Shown: in pieces, positions 1-7,547 of the stretch
Numbering within the stretch: the first letter of the stretch is position 1
How the letters are laid out: each line of letters starts with the position of its first letter
DNA from: an uncultured Acidobacteriia bacterium
GTDB lineage: Bacteria; Acidobacteriota; Terriglobia; Bryobacterales; Bryobacteraceae
NCBI GenBank assembly: GCA_903907865.1
Contig: CAIVPR010000117.1
Location: 1 to 64,000, forward strand
Length of the DNA stretch: 64,000 nt
Reading direction: 5' to 3'
Position numbers and translations under genes: made by a program
Notes under the pieces: generated by a model
Databases searched by the model: none
What the model was told of the DNA's origin: nothing
The model's input: the letters and a program-made list of their open reading frames with translations, nothing else

Positions 1-417
1 AGGGAGGCCTGGATCAATAGACCAAAGACCCCGGACAACAATACTCAGTAAATTCGGCTTCGGGGTGTCTCAAAGTGCTTGACATGTTCCGTCATGGCGT
101 TTCTTTCGAAGACCAACAGCGGCCGTGGGCTTGAACTCGTGGTCAACCGATCACCTTCGCGCTACACGTATATTGACGAGGCGGCTGCGATGAAGGCGCT
201 GGCCCGGCCCATCAACTGGAAAGTGCCGAACTGCTATGCTGCGGCCCGGGAAGCGCAGGACACCGGCGTCCCCCTCGCGATGAGCGACAATCCCATCACC
301 CGCGTCTTGGTGAAGATGGCGGACGCTACCTGCGGCAAACGGCCTCCCGCCGAGAAAAAGAAGAACATGTTTGATTTCCTCGGTCTGAACTCCCCGGCCG
401 GCAAGGCTGGTGCGTAA
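1..417 (+). pseudogene. cpaE: cpaE/TadZ-like pilus ATPase, frameshifted 3' remnant
   Basis: The last ~100 codons (about 79-417) encode a recognisable CpaE/TadZ C-terminus: LELVVNRSPSR followed by an ALARPINWKVPN stretch and a GVPLAM motif. CpaE is the MinD-like cytoplasmic ATPase that places the Tad pilus machine. Reading upstream, the homology continues only by switching frame. LDMFRHGVSFEDQQR is in frame 3 (about 75-120), while LRGVSKCL is back in frame 1 (about 58-80). All three forward frames carry stops within the first 82 bases (TAG 18-20, TAA 49-51, TGA 80-82). I infer at least two indels, one near 78 and one in the GGCC near 121-124. A TTG at 79 could in theory start a 112-residue fragment. 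The piece ends immediately before the GTG of cpaF, so it still sits in the operon. Sequencing error is the main alternative. Confidence 0.6.
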
Positions 418-1698
418 GTGCAAACCCTCGACTTCGACAAATTGAAGACCGACATGCACGCGACTCTGCTCTCCCGGATCGATCTGGAGAAACTGTCCTC
501 GCTGGGCGAGCTAAAGGCCCGCCAAGCGGTTGCCAGCATAATCCAGGAAATCATCCTGTCGCTGCCAGTACCTCTAAACGGCGCGGAGAGGGAACTGGTT
601 GAGAACGAGATCCTAGACGAGGTATTCGGGCTCGGACCACTGGAGCCACTGCTCCGCGACAAGGCGATCTCTGACATTCTGGTGAACAACCGCGATGTCA
701 TCTATGTGGAGCGCCGCGGAATTCTAGCGAGGGTACCGGTAAAGTTCCGCGACGATCACCACTTGATGCAGGTCATCGACCGGATTGTTTCGCGCGTGGG
801 CAGACGCGTGGATGAAGCATCGCCGATGGTCGACGCGAGACTGCCGGACGGATCGCGTGTGAACGCGATCATCCCGCCTCTTGCCCTCGACGGACCCTGC
901 ATGTCGATCCGGCGCTTCGGGAGCGGTCCTGTGAGCGCCGAGGCGCTGGTGAAGCTCAAGAGTATTTCATCCGAGATGATGCAGGTCCTGGCCGCGGCGG
1001 TAAAGGCGAAGATCAGCGTGCTGGTCTCCGGCGGCACTGGTGCGGGAAAGACAACCTTTCTGAACATTCTTTCCGGCTTCATACCCGAAACCGAACGGAT
1101 CGTCACCATCGAGGACGCGGCGGAACTACAGCTGAAACACGAGGATGTTGTGCGGCTTGAGACCCGGCCGGCAAACGTTGAGGGCCTGGGAGCGGTGCGG
1201 CAGAGGCAGTTGCTCGTCAACAGCCTTCGCATGCGGCCGGACCGGATCATCATCGGCGAAGTCCGCGGCGACGAAGCCTTCGACATGCTGCAAGCCATGA
1301 ATACAGGCCACGAAGGCTCGATGACCACGATACATGCGAACACGTCCCGTGATGCGCTGATGCGGCTGGAATCGATGGTCGCAATGGCAAGCGTAAACAT
1401 ACCGGAAAAATCGGTGCGCCAACAGATTGCCTCTGCGATATCGGTGGTTGTCCAGGTTTCGCGCATGAGTGACGGCACAAGGAAATGCGTGAACATCTCG
1501 GAGATCACTGGTCTTGAAGAGAACATCATCAGCATGCAAGATATCTTCAATTTCGTCCGGAAAGGAATTGGCCCAGATGGCAAGGTTATCGGCTACTTCC
1601 AGCCCAGCGGCATCCGACCGAATTTTCTGGAGCGATTGCGCGTAGCGGGGATATTCCTCCCGCCAGAGTTGTTTGAGCGCACGGTGGAGGTTTCGTGA
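418..1698 (+). CDS. cpaF: CpaF/TadA-type pilus assembly ATPase
   Basis: Cytoplasmic secretion ATPase that powers Tad (Flp) pilus assembly, of the PilT/GspE superfamily. 426 residues, normal for CpaF. The Walker A motif GGTGAGKT is at about residues 205-212. The Walker B region RIIIGEVRG is at about 276-284 and the conserved His box [11 protein letters not shown] starts near 298. The N-terminal two hundred residues carry the CpaF-type domain ([15 protein letters not shown], then ISDILVNN). The start is GTG directly after the stop of the preceding cpaE remnant (TAAGTG). No closer alternative fits, because the homology begins within the first residues. The gene is followed by tadB and tadC on the same strand, the usual Tad order. 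Function is assigned with high confidence from motifs and context. Confidence 0.95.
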   Translation: MQTLDFDKLKTDMHATLLSRIDLEKLSSLGELKARQAVASIIQEIILSLPVPLNGAERELVENEILDEVFGLGPLEPLLRDKAISDILVNNRDVIYVERRGILARVPVKFRDDHHLMQVIDRIVSRVGRRVDEASPMVDARLPDGSRVNAIIPPLALDGPCMSIRRFGSGPVSAEALVKLKSISSEMMQVLAAAVKAKISVLVSGGTGAGKTTFLNILSGFIPETERIVTIEDAAELQLKHEDVVRLETRPANVEGLGAVRQRQLLVNSLRMRPDRIIIGEVRGDEAFDMLQAMNTGHEGSMTTIHANTSRDALMRLESMVAMASVNIPEKSVRQQIASAISVVVQVSRMSDGTRKCVNISEITGLEENIISMQDIFNFVRKGIGPDGKVIGYFQPSGIRPNFLERLRVAGIFLPPELFERTVEVS

Positions 1699-1747
1699 AT
1701 CTCCGGAGTTTTATTCGTGCAAGGGCGAAAGGATTGGTGTCTGCGTC

Positions 1748-2716
1748 ATGTGGCTGATCATCACATCGATCTCGCTGGCGGTCTTTGCCACCGCCGTCCT
1801 GCTCGTCATGACGCTGGGAACTGGCACGTCGAAAAGGGTGAAGCTGCGACTCGCGGCACTTGCGACCGAGTTCGCGCCGACGCTCGACGAGGAACCCGCG
1901 CCCGATATCAGGCGGGAGCAACACAAGATGAGCGGGATTCCTGTGCTGAACCACTGGTTGACGAAGCTGAACCTCGGACCGGCGTCAGGCATGTTCCTCT
2001 CTCAGGCCGGAGTCACGGTATCGCTGGGAACCCTGATTATCGTGTCGCTTGCCGGATCGGCCATCGCGGCGGTAGCTTTCCTCTGGTATCTCGGGCCAAC
2101 ACCGTTGGCTCTATTATTGGCCGCCGGTCTCCTCCCTCTGCCATTCTTTTTCATTCGCGCCAAGCGGGCACGGCGTTTGATGGCACTCGAGGAGCAACTG
2201 CCGGAGGCGCTCGGGATGATGGTCAGCGCCCTTCGTGTGGGACACAGCCTCATGGCGAGCCTTGGTGCCGTATCACAGGACTCTCCCGAGCTGATCCGGA
2301 GTGAAATGCGCAAGTGTTTCGAGGAGCAGAATTTCGGCATCGACCTGCGCAGCGCGCTCACCAATCTGACGGTGCGGGTCCCGGTACAGGATATTCGCAT
2401 CTTCGTGGCCGCCGTGTTGATTCAAAAAGAGAGTGGCGGGAACCTCGCCGAAGTTCTTGAGAAAGTGGCGGCGACTACCCGTGAGCGGTTCCGCCTGAAG
2501 AAACAAGTTCTGGTTCACACGGCGCAGGGGCGTCTGACGGGATACATACTCTCCCTGCTTCCGGTCTTTCTCGGCATTGCCATGTATTTTGTCAATCCGG
2601 AAGCCATGAGCGTGTTGTGGACGCGACCGATTGGGCTCAAGATTCTCTACGTGTCCGCGGCCATGGATCTGGTCGGGGCTCTGATCATCCGGAAGATCGT
2701 CAACATTCGAGTCTGA
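1748..2716 (+). CDS. tadB: TadB-like inner-membrane platform protein (T2SSF domain)
   Basis: One of the two polytopic membrane proteins that form the Tad pilus platform above the CpaF ATPase. 322 residues from ATG 1748. An upstream in-frame start exists near 1673, but it lies inside cpaF coding sequence. The protein opens with a clear transmembrane segment (MWLIITSISLAVFATAVLLV). A pair of membrane segments follows around residues 90-150. The type II secretion F domain then begins (LEEQLPEALGMMVSALRVGHS, then FVAAVLIQKESGGNLAEVLE), and a C-terminal membrane pair ends the protein. The motif run LPEALxxMxxxLRxGxS is typical of TadB. It is 8 nt from tadC, so the two are surely co-transcribed and probably translationally coupled. 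Confidence 0.92.
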   Translation: MWLIITSISLAVFATAVLLVMTLGTGTSKRVKLRLAALATEFAPTLDEEPAPDIRREQHKMSGIPVLNHWLTKLNLGPASGMFLSQAGVTVSLGTLIIVSLAGSAIAAVAFLWYLGPTPLALLLAAGLLPLPFFFIRAKRARRLMALEEQLPEALGMMVSALRVGHSLMASLGAVSQDSPELIRSEMRKCFEEQNFGIDLRSALTNLTVRVPVQDIRIFVAAVLIQKESGGNLAEVLEKVAATTRERFRLKKQVLVHTAQGRLTGYILSLLPVFLGIAMYFVNPEAMSVLWTRPIGLKILYVSAAMDLVGALIIRKIVNIRV

Positions 2717-2724
2717 GAGACCCT

Positions 2725-3606
2725 ATGCTCCTTCCATTCCTTGCTTTCGTCGCGGTCTTCCTGCTGATCTCCAGTGCAGGTGTACTGTTATTCTATCGGC
2801 AGGCAACGCGAAAGAGATTGTCGGAGGTTGTGGCGCGGACGTCGCCGGACGGCCCCACCGTGGGGCCCGGGTCTCCGTCAAAACTCGGGAAACTTGTCAA
2901 GCCATTTGAAAACGTAGTCCCGCGAACGGCCGGGGACATCTCAACCGTTGAGAAACGGATGATCCGCTCTGGATATCGGAACAAGGCGGCAGTTGATGGC
3001 TTCTTCGCAGCTAAGGTCATGGTTCCGGGCGCTCTCTGCCTTCTGGTAACAGTAACCGGCCTTTACAGCTTCGCGCCGTTCTTTGCTTATGCGCTGGCTG
3101 GTGGACTCGGCTTCCTCATTCCCGATTTCTGGTTGAGCAACCGCATTTCAGCGCGGCAAATGAAGCTTCGGCTGGGGTTGCCCGAGGCCTTGGATTTGAT
3201 TGTGGTCTGCGTAGAAGCCGGCCTCAGCCTGGACAAGGCGACGATGCGAACCGCGCAGGAGTTGCGCATCAGCCAGCCGGTGATTGCCGACGAGCTGAAT
3301 CTGGTCTATCTGGAACAGCGCGCTGGCCGGCCTCGGGCGGAAGCGTGGAGGGACATTGGCGATAGGACCGATGTCGACACGATCCGCTCGCTCGCGAGCA
3401 TTCTGGTTCAGGCGGATAAATTCGGAACGAGTGTGGGCAAAACGCTCAGGGCCCACTCGGAATCACTACGCACAAGGCGGCGGCAGGACGCGGAAGAGCA
3501 GGCGGCCAAGACGACCGTGAAGCTTGTGTTTCCCTTGGTCCTATTCATTTTTCCGTCCTTATTCGTCGTCACACTTGGCCCTTCCATGATTACGATGATG
3601 GAATGA
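2725..3606 (+). CDS. tadC: TadC-like inner-membrane platform protein (T2SSF domain)
   Basis: Second Tad platform protein, partner of TadB. 293 residues from ATG 2725. The longer frame from 2617 would run inside tadB. The N-terminal membrane segment is MLLPFLAFVAVFLLISSAGVL and a central membrane pair lies around residues 95-130. The T2SSF domain contains LPEALDLIVVCVEAGLSLD, the acidic ELNLVYLEQRAGR stretch and SILVQADKFGTSVGKTLR. A last membrane helix ends at the C-terminus (FPLVLFIFPSLFVVTLGP). All of these are family signatures. It lies 8 nt after tadB. The pair tadB-tadC behind cpaF is a standard core of Tad secretion systems. Confidence 0.92.
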   Translation: MLLPFLAFVAVFLLISSAGVLLFYRQATRKRLSEVVARTSPDGPTVGPGSPSKLGKLVKPFENVVPRTAGDISTVEKRMIRSGYRNKAAVDGFFAAKVMVPGALCLLVTVTGLYSFAPFFAYALAGGLGFLIPDFWLSNRISARQMKLRLGLPEALDLIVVCVEAGLSLDKATMRTAQELRISQPVIADELNLVYLEQRAGRPRAEAWRDIGDRTDVDTIRSLASILVQADKFGTSVGKTLRAHSESLRTRRRQDAEEQAAKTTVKLVFPLVLFIFPSLFVVTLGPSMITMME

Positions 3607-3669
3607 TTTAAAGAGTTTTTGAATTGATTAGGCATCTGCCTTCACTCTTCAAGGAAAGGAGAACACAAA

Positions 3670-3765
3670 ATGGATACTGCCACCGTTATTCAGGTCGTCG
3701 CTGGGATTCTGTTTGTGGTCGGACTGGTCTACTTGATCCAGCGCCGCCGCAACAAGGTCGCTTGA
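3670..3765 (+). CDS. 31-residue single-pass membrane peptide in the Tad operon
   Basis: Small ORF with a very strong ribosome binding site: GGAAAGGAGA lies about 7 nt before ATG 3670. The peptide reads MDTATVIQVVAGILFVVG and then LVYLIQRRRNKVA. That is a short polar N-terminus, one hydrophobic helix of about 18 residues and a positively charged RRRNK tail, so an N-out/C-in bitopic protein is expected. It has no Flp pilin hallmarks (no glutamate after a cleavage site, no GQGLIEY). It sits 63 nt after tadC and before the DUF192 gene. A hairpin at 3775-3815 follows it. Function is unknown. It could be an accessory subunit of the TadBC platform. Coding is supported by the ribosome binding site and the membrane-protein-like composition, not by known homology. 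Confidence 0.6.
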   Translation: MDTATVIQVVAGILFVVGLVYLIQRRRNKVA

Positions 3766-3774
3766 ATTGAATAT

Positions 3775-3815
3775 CCGCGCGGCAGGAGTGCGCAATTCGC
3801 ATTTTTGCCGCGCGG
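3775..3815 (+). terminator. Hairpin after the 31-aa ORF (attenuator or mRNA stabiliser)
   Basis: CCGCGCGGCA at 3775-3784 pairs perfectly with TGCCGCGCGG at 3806-3815. The loop contains a second small stem, TGCG with CGCA. There is no U-run after the stem, so it is a weak intrinsic terminator candidate. It would separate highly expressed upstream Tad genes from the DUF192 gene. This is inferred from sequence only. Confidence 0.4.
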
Positions 3816-3877
3816 GCCGTGGGTAAGCCAGCTGAAAGATGCCGGGTACCGCACGGGACGTGGAAAGGCATGAAAAA

Positions 3878-4402
3878 ATGGCTGCGAGTCGAACATTATG
3901 CGTGTTTAACCGAACGCGCGAATCGTTTCTTGGACTTCGCGTCGCCCCGGCAGATACGCTGCTGAGGCGTCTCAGAGGACTTCTTGGAAGAGTGCGGCTC
4001 AAGCCCGACGACGGTATTTGGCTGGCGCCGTCCATGGGCATTCACACCATCGGCATGCTGTTCGCCATCGACTTGATCTATCTGGACGACGCGAACCGGG
4101 TCATCCACCTCGTCGAGAACCTAGGACCATGGCGGATTTCGCCAATCCGAATCCGATGCGCCGGCATTCTCGAGTTGAAGGCGAGGTCGATCTTTTCATC
4201 AAACACCCAAGTCGGCGATCACGTGCTCGTCTGTACCGAGGACGAAATTCATAAGTTCTGCCGAAGTGGGGAGCCGTTGCCTATTGCGGTGGCCGCTTTT
4301 GAGGAACACGCGCAAGTTGGCACCGCCGGACGCGGCGGGACGGGTGTTCCTAAGCCATTTGTAGCCGCGTCCGGCGGCTCCCGCGCCTTTGAGGAACCCT
4401 AG
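3878..4402 (+). CDS. DUF192 family protein
   Basis: A 174-residue protein with the DUF192 fold region. The pattern LAPSMGIHTIGMLFAIDLIYLDD, a later VENLGPWR and CAGILELKA match the family core (W-x-x-P-x-x-x-IHT-x-x-M-x-x-x-ID-x-x-x-LD). Biochemical function of DUF192 is unknown, and members are often exported or found near Tad genes. The start is ATG 3878 with GGAAAGG just upstream. An in-frame ATG at 3839 would add 13 residues. No signal peptide is evident. Roughly the last 30 residues, from GTAGRGGTG onward, are encoded by a hairpin-forming repeat that occurs again at about 5621. This tail is therefore probably an acquired read-through extension of the domain. Confidence 0.75.
   Translation: MAASRTLCVFNRTRESFLGLRVAPADTLLRRLRGLLGRVRLKPDDGIWLAPSMGIHTIGMLFAIDLIYLDDANRVIHLVENLGPWRISPIRIRCAGILELKARSIFSSNTQVGDHVLVCTEDEIHKFCRSGEPLPIAVAAFEEHAQVGTAGRGGTGVPKPFVAASGGSRAFEEP
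4323..4402 (+). repeat. REP-like hairpin repeat, copy 1
   Basis: CCGCCGGACGCGGC at 4323-4336 and GCCGCGTCCGGCGG at 4364-4377 are exact reverse complements (14 bp stem, 27-nt loop). They are followed by a conserved tail ending TTTGAGGAACCCT. A second copy with the same arms and a related tail lies at 5621-5702. The element forms the 3' end of the DUF192 gene. Confidence 0.7.
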
Positions 4403-4640
4403 GATGACGTGCAGGCACACCATCTCAATCCGGTCGGATGGCCCTTCCGCCCAAAACACTTCCACGTCGATGGCGACGCGGAGCGTCCGGCAAGGCCACG
4501 ATGGAACAGGCGCGGAATTCGCATTCCGGCACGAGACGGACGAACAGCGCTTCCAGACTGTTCCAACCGCCATTGCGGCCCACCCGCCGCTTCCTCCTTG
4601 GCTTGCGCTGCCGTCGCACAGCGTGGCACCGGGGCGGGAC

Positions 4641-5111
4641 GTGGCTGCGGGGAAGCGCGGCCAGGCACTGATCGAGTTTGCGCTCATCATTCCGCTGGTG
4701 TTTCTGCTTGCAGTAAACGCGGTCAACTTCGGTGCTTTTATCTTCGCGTGGATTACTGTGGCGGACGCAGCGCGGGCCGGCGCACAGTACATGGTGATGT
4801 CCAGCGCTTCCACGGGCTCGGCGGCTCGGGCCACCAATGCGCAGATCACGGCATTGGTGCAGAACGAGACAACCTCGCTCCTGAATCGGGCGAGTATTGT
4901 CGTTGCAACATGTGTGAACAGCACCTCTTCGGCGACGGCCTGCACGACTCTGGTCGATCCGGAAGCTCCGGCGTATACGCTCGCCGCGGTGGACGTTACC
5001 TACACTTTCAAGCCTCCGATTTCGCTGTTCTCGTTTCCGGGATTGGGGATCGGCGCCACGCTCCCTTCCGCCTCTATTCACCGCAAGGCTGTTATGAGGT
5101 TGCTGCAGTGA
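4641..5111 (+). CDS. tadE: TadE-like pseudopilin
   Basis: Minor pseudopilin-like protein of the Tad machine. The hallmark is GKRGQALIEFALIIPLVFLLAVN, a positively charged N-terminus, then RGQALIEFAL, then one long membrane helix. After it come VADAARAGAQYMV and a periplasmic domain with a Cys pair (VVATCVNSTSSATACT). I chose GTG 4641, preceded by GGGGCGGGAC, giving 156 residues. That fits the family, and the sequence further upstream is not protein-like. In-frame alternatives are GTG 4623, ATG 4470 and ATG 4404. The 240 bases between the repeat and this start show no other gene. The stop overlaps the start of the next TadE-like gene in a GTGA. Confidence 0.85.
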   Translation: MAAGKRGQALIEFALIIPLVFLLAVNAVNFGAFIFAWITVADAARAGAQYMVMSSASTGSAARATNAQITALVQNETTSLLNRASIVVATCVNSTSSATACTTLVDPEAPAYTLAAVDVTYTFKPPISLFSFPGLGIGATLPSASIHRKAVMRLLQ

Positions 5112-5602
5112 CTGGACGGGGAGCTGCTGCAACTGTGGCGCGCCAGTTGATATGCCGGGGCCACGGCAGCCGCCTCCGGTCGCGCGCCGGACAGAGCCTG
5201 GTTGAGTTCAGTTTGGTTGCGGTGATGCTGCTCATCATGTTCCTGTTTATCGTTGAGATGGGTAGGATGGTGATGGTGTACACAACTGTTGCCAACGCGG
5301 CGCGCGCAGGGGAACGGTATGCCATCGTCCACGGCAGTTCACGCGCAGCCGGAACGACTGTCGACAGCGCTAGCGGGCCGGCGGCCGATCCCGCCCAGGT
5401 GCTCAATGTTGTCAGAAACTTCGCCAGCGCGGGACTCATTACGACAAGCCGGCTGGTGGTGCATGCCACTTATCCGGGCGCCTCCAATGCTCCGGGCCAG
5501 AACGTCGTCGTCACCGCCGTGTATCCCTACGACCCTTTGACGACATATTTTTCGAAGACGCTGCGTTTGGGTAGCAGCGCGCAGGGAGTGATCGTCTTCT
5601 GA
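5108..5602 (+). CDS. Second TadE/TadF-like pseudopilin
   Basis: 164 residues from GTG 5108, which overlaps the stop of the previous gene (GTGA), so translation is coupled. The N-terminal region is cytoplasmic and basic (RGHGSRLRSRAGQ). It is followed by the signature GQSLVEFSLVAVMLLIMFLFIVEMGRM, then VANAARAGERYAIVHG. This is the typical TadE/TadF layout of a prepilin-like helix with a small extracytoplasmic domain. The pair is probably a TadE/TadF heteromer that shapes or anchors the pilus. Unlike its neighbour it has no cysteine pair. Assignment rests on motif and position. Confidence 0.85.
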   Translation: MTGRGAAATVARQLICRGHGSRLRSRAGQSLVEFSLVAVMLLIMFLFIVEMGRMVMVYTTVANAARAGERYAIVHGSSRAAGTTVDSASGPAADPAQVLNVVRNFASAGLITTSRLVVHATYPGASNAPGQNVVVTAVYPYDPLTTYFSKTLRLGSSAQGVIVF

Positions 5603-5620
5603 GGATCACCCGCACGTCAC

Positions 5621-5702
5621 GCCGCCGGACGCGGCTGGAAGGGTGGTTCCTCTGGCCTCTTGCGCCGCGCCCGGCGGCTCTTGCGCTTTTGAAGAGCCCT
5701 GT
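5621..5702 (+). repeat. REP-like hairpin repeat, copy 2
   Basis: GCCGCCGGACGCGGC at 5621-5635 pairs with GCCGCGCCCGGCGGC at 5664-5678 with one mismatch. The tail ends TTTTGAAGAGCCCT. Arms, spacing and tail match the copy at 4323-4402. This copy spans the gap between the second TadE-like gene and the TadG-like gene and supplies the possible TTG start of the latter. Confidence 0.65.
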
Positions 5703-7014
5703 CGAGACTGCTCGAAGACTAGGTCCCAGGGATGGGCAGTCGATCCTCCTGCTGGTGGCGGCAATGGGCATCTTTTTGTGCGGCGTCCTCGGCCTGGCGA
5801 TCGACGTCGGGCAGTTGTACGCACAACGTCAGATGGCGCAGGCTGCCGCCGATTCTGCCGCCCAAGCCGGCATCATGAGCATCTTTAACGGAACGAACAC
5901 GACATCGTCCCATCCATTCGGTACCGGCAGCCCTCCCATCGCCACCTCCGTCTGCACCCCGACGGATCTGCGGACACCCTGTGTTTATGCACGATACAAC
6001 GGATTCGGAGGGACGTCGGCGGACACGGTGACGCTCAGCTTCCCCACGACGGTTTCCGGTGTGACGCTGGGGTCGGGCAGCGTGCCGGCATTAGCGGTTA
6101 CGGTGCAAAGGCAGGTGAAGACGGGCCTAACCCGTTTTATCCCCGGAGCTCCGGTAGCCACCACTATCACGGCGAAGGCTACATCTGGACTCGTAGGCAT
6201 GGTGTCGCCAAACTGCATCTACGTCCTCAGCCCGACCGGAACGAACGCCTTCCTCGTTAACAATGGCGCAACGGTTACTGCAAACGGCTGCGGCATCATG
6301 GTCAACTCCTCGAATACCGTCGCCGCGACGGTCACCGGTGGATCGGTCGTCACAGCTTCGGCCATAAATGTGACCGGCGGAGTCGTCGTCAGCGGCGGCT
6401 CCACGGTAACGCCTGCCGCGGCAACCGGAGCGTCGACAGGGGCCGACCCGTTTGCGTCCGTGCCCGCCCCGGTCTTCGGGACCTGCGACTATAACAACTT
6501 CAGCAAAGGCTTCGGCACCTGGACGATCACTCCGGGTGTGTATTGTGGAGGAATCAGTCTGCATAACGGCGCTGTGACGACTTTTTCGCCGGGCACATAC
6601 ATCGTGAACGGAGGGGGACTGTCGCTCGCGGGGGGAACCACGACAGGTAGCGGCGTAATGGTCTATCTCACCGGAACCAACGCCTCGTATGCTTCGGTGA
6701 CCATCTCCAACGGGGCGACGTTAACGCTCTCGGCGCAAACGTCGGGAGCATACATGGGGCTTATTTTCTTTCAGGACAGATCGATCACGTCGGCATCCGT
6801 CGCAACCTTCAATGGTGGCTCCACCATGCAGTTGACTGGCAGCCTCTATTTTCCGACCACATCCGTCTTATTCTCGAACGGAGCAGGCGTCGGAGGCACC
6901 TACACCGGTATTGTTGCCAACCAGGTGTCATTCCTTGGCGGAACCAGCCTCCGATACGATTCAACGGGCCTGAAGACAGGGCTGTTCTCGAAATCTGTCG
7001 CCTTGGTGCAGTGA
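5689..7014 (+). CDS. TadG-like pilus-associated protein with long beta-rich domain
   Basis: The N-terminus has the TadG-type signature. A membrane helix (LLLVAAMGIFLCGVLGLAIDVG) is followed by QLYAQRQMAQAAADSAAQAG, so the protein is anchored in the inner membrane with a large outside domain. The remaining ~370 residues are Gly/Ser/Thr/Val-rich. They contain repeated short strands such as NNGATVTANGCG, NGAVTTFSPGTYIVNGGG and NGATLTLSAQTSGAYMG, suggesting a right-handed beta-helix or sandwich. I see no von Willebrand A MIDAS motif, which classical TadG proteins often carry. The start is uncertain: TTG 5689 lies inside the REP-like repeat, and GTG near 5755 or the internal ATG are alternatives. 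It closes the + strand Tad gene block. Confidence 0.8.
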   Translation: MKSPVETARRLGPRDGQSILLLVAAMGIFLCGVLGLAIDVGQLYAQRQMAQAAADSAAQAGIMSIFNGTNTTSSHPFGTGSPPIATSVCTPTDLRTPCVYARYNGFGGTSADTVTLSFPTTVSGVTLGSGSVPALAVTVQRQVKTGLTRFIPGAPVATTITAKATSGLVGMVSPNCIYVLSPTGTNAFLVNNGATVTANGCGIMVNSSNTVAATVTGGSVVTASAINVTGGVVVSGGSTVTPAAATGASTGADPFASVPAPVFGTCDYNNFSKGFGTWTITPGVYCGGISLHNGAVTTFSPGTYIVNGGGLSLAGGTTTGSGVMVYLTGTNASYASVTISNGATLTLSAQTSGAYMGLIFFQDRSITSASVATFNGGSTMQLTGSLYFPTTSVLFSNGAGVGGTYTGIVANQVSFLGGTSLRYDSTGLKTGLFSKSVALVQ

Positions 7015-7223
7015 AAAAGAGATCAATCCCTGCGTCGCTGCATCCTGACCGAGGAGTTGTGGTGAGCCGCGCGTCCTATGAGCTGACAACCGAAGGTATT
7101 CTCTCTGCCCGCACTCAGCAATCATGCAGAAACGGGAGCACCATCTTGGTACCGGTACGCGACCTACCTGAACCCCACCTTCAGCTATAGCTTTAAGGAG
7201 CCCTGCCGTTCCATCATGGGTGT

Positions 7224-7547
7224 TTGCTCCTCGCAATAAGACACCAGTTCGCTCTTCTCGGGGCCTTTCGCTTTTTTATAGCGCTGCAGTGCATGGACGC
7301 ACTAACAACATTGCTGTTTCTGAGCAAGGGCGTCGGCGAGGGAAACCCGGTGGTGGGTTGGGCGTTAGCCCACGCGCATGCACCATGGACGGGCTTGGTT
7401 TTGACCAAAATGATCGCGGCATCGCTCGGCGGCTATTGCCGGTTCAAGGGAAGAATAGCCCTGCTGCGGAGGGTGAACACAGTTTACGTTCTGGTGGTGG
7501 GCTGGAACTTGGTCAGAGTCGCAGTTGCGGTTGCATCTACACGCTGA
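7224..7547 (+). CDS. DUF5658 family membrane protein
   Basis: 107 residues with three to four predicted membrane segments. The conserved features are CMDALTTLLFLSKGVGEGNPVVGW near the start, a GLVLTKMIAASLGG helix and a terminal NTVYVLVVGWNLV helix. These fit DUF5658, a small polytopic family of unknown function. The N-terminal D and the E-x-NP loop are the family hallmarks. The listed start is TTG 7224, and no ATG lies nearby in frame. Its last 183 bases are antisense to the 3' end of the secretin gene on the other strand. The amphipathic membrane pattern and the motif identify this strand as the coding one in the overlap. Confidence 0.7.
   Translation: MLLAIRHQFALLGAFRFFIALQCMDALTTLLFLSKGVGEGNPVVGWALAHAHAPWTGLVLTKMIAASLGGYCRFKGRIALLRRVNTVYVLVVGWNLVRVAVAVASTR

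Noticed and set aside
4404-4640. N-terminal extension of the TadE-like gene
   Set aside because: No protein-like pattern in this frame or the reverse strand; the typical TadE motif begins only after 4641.
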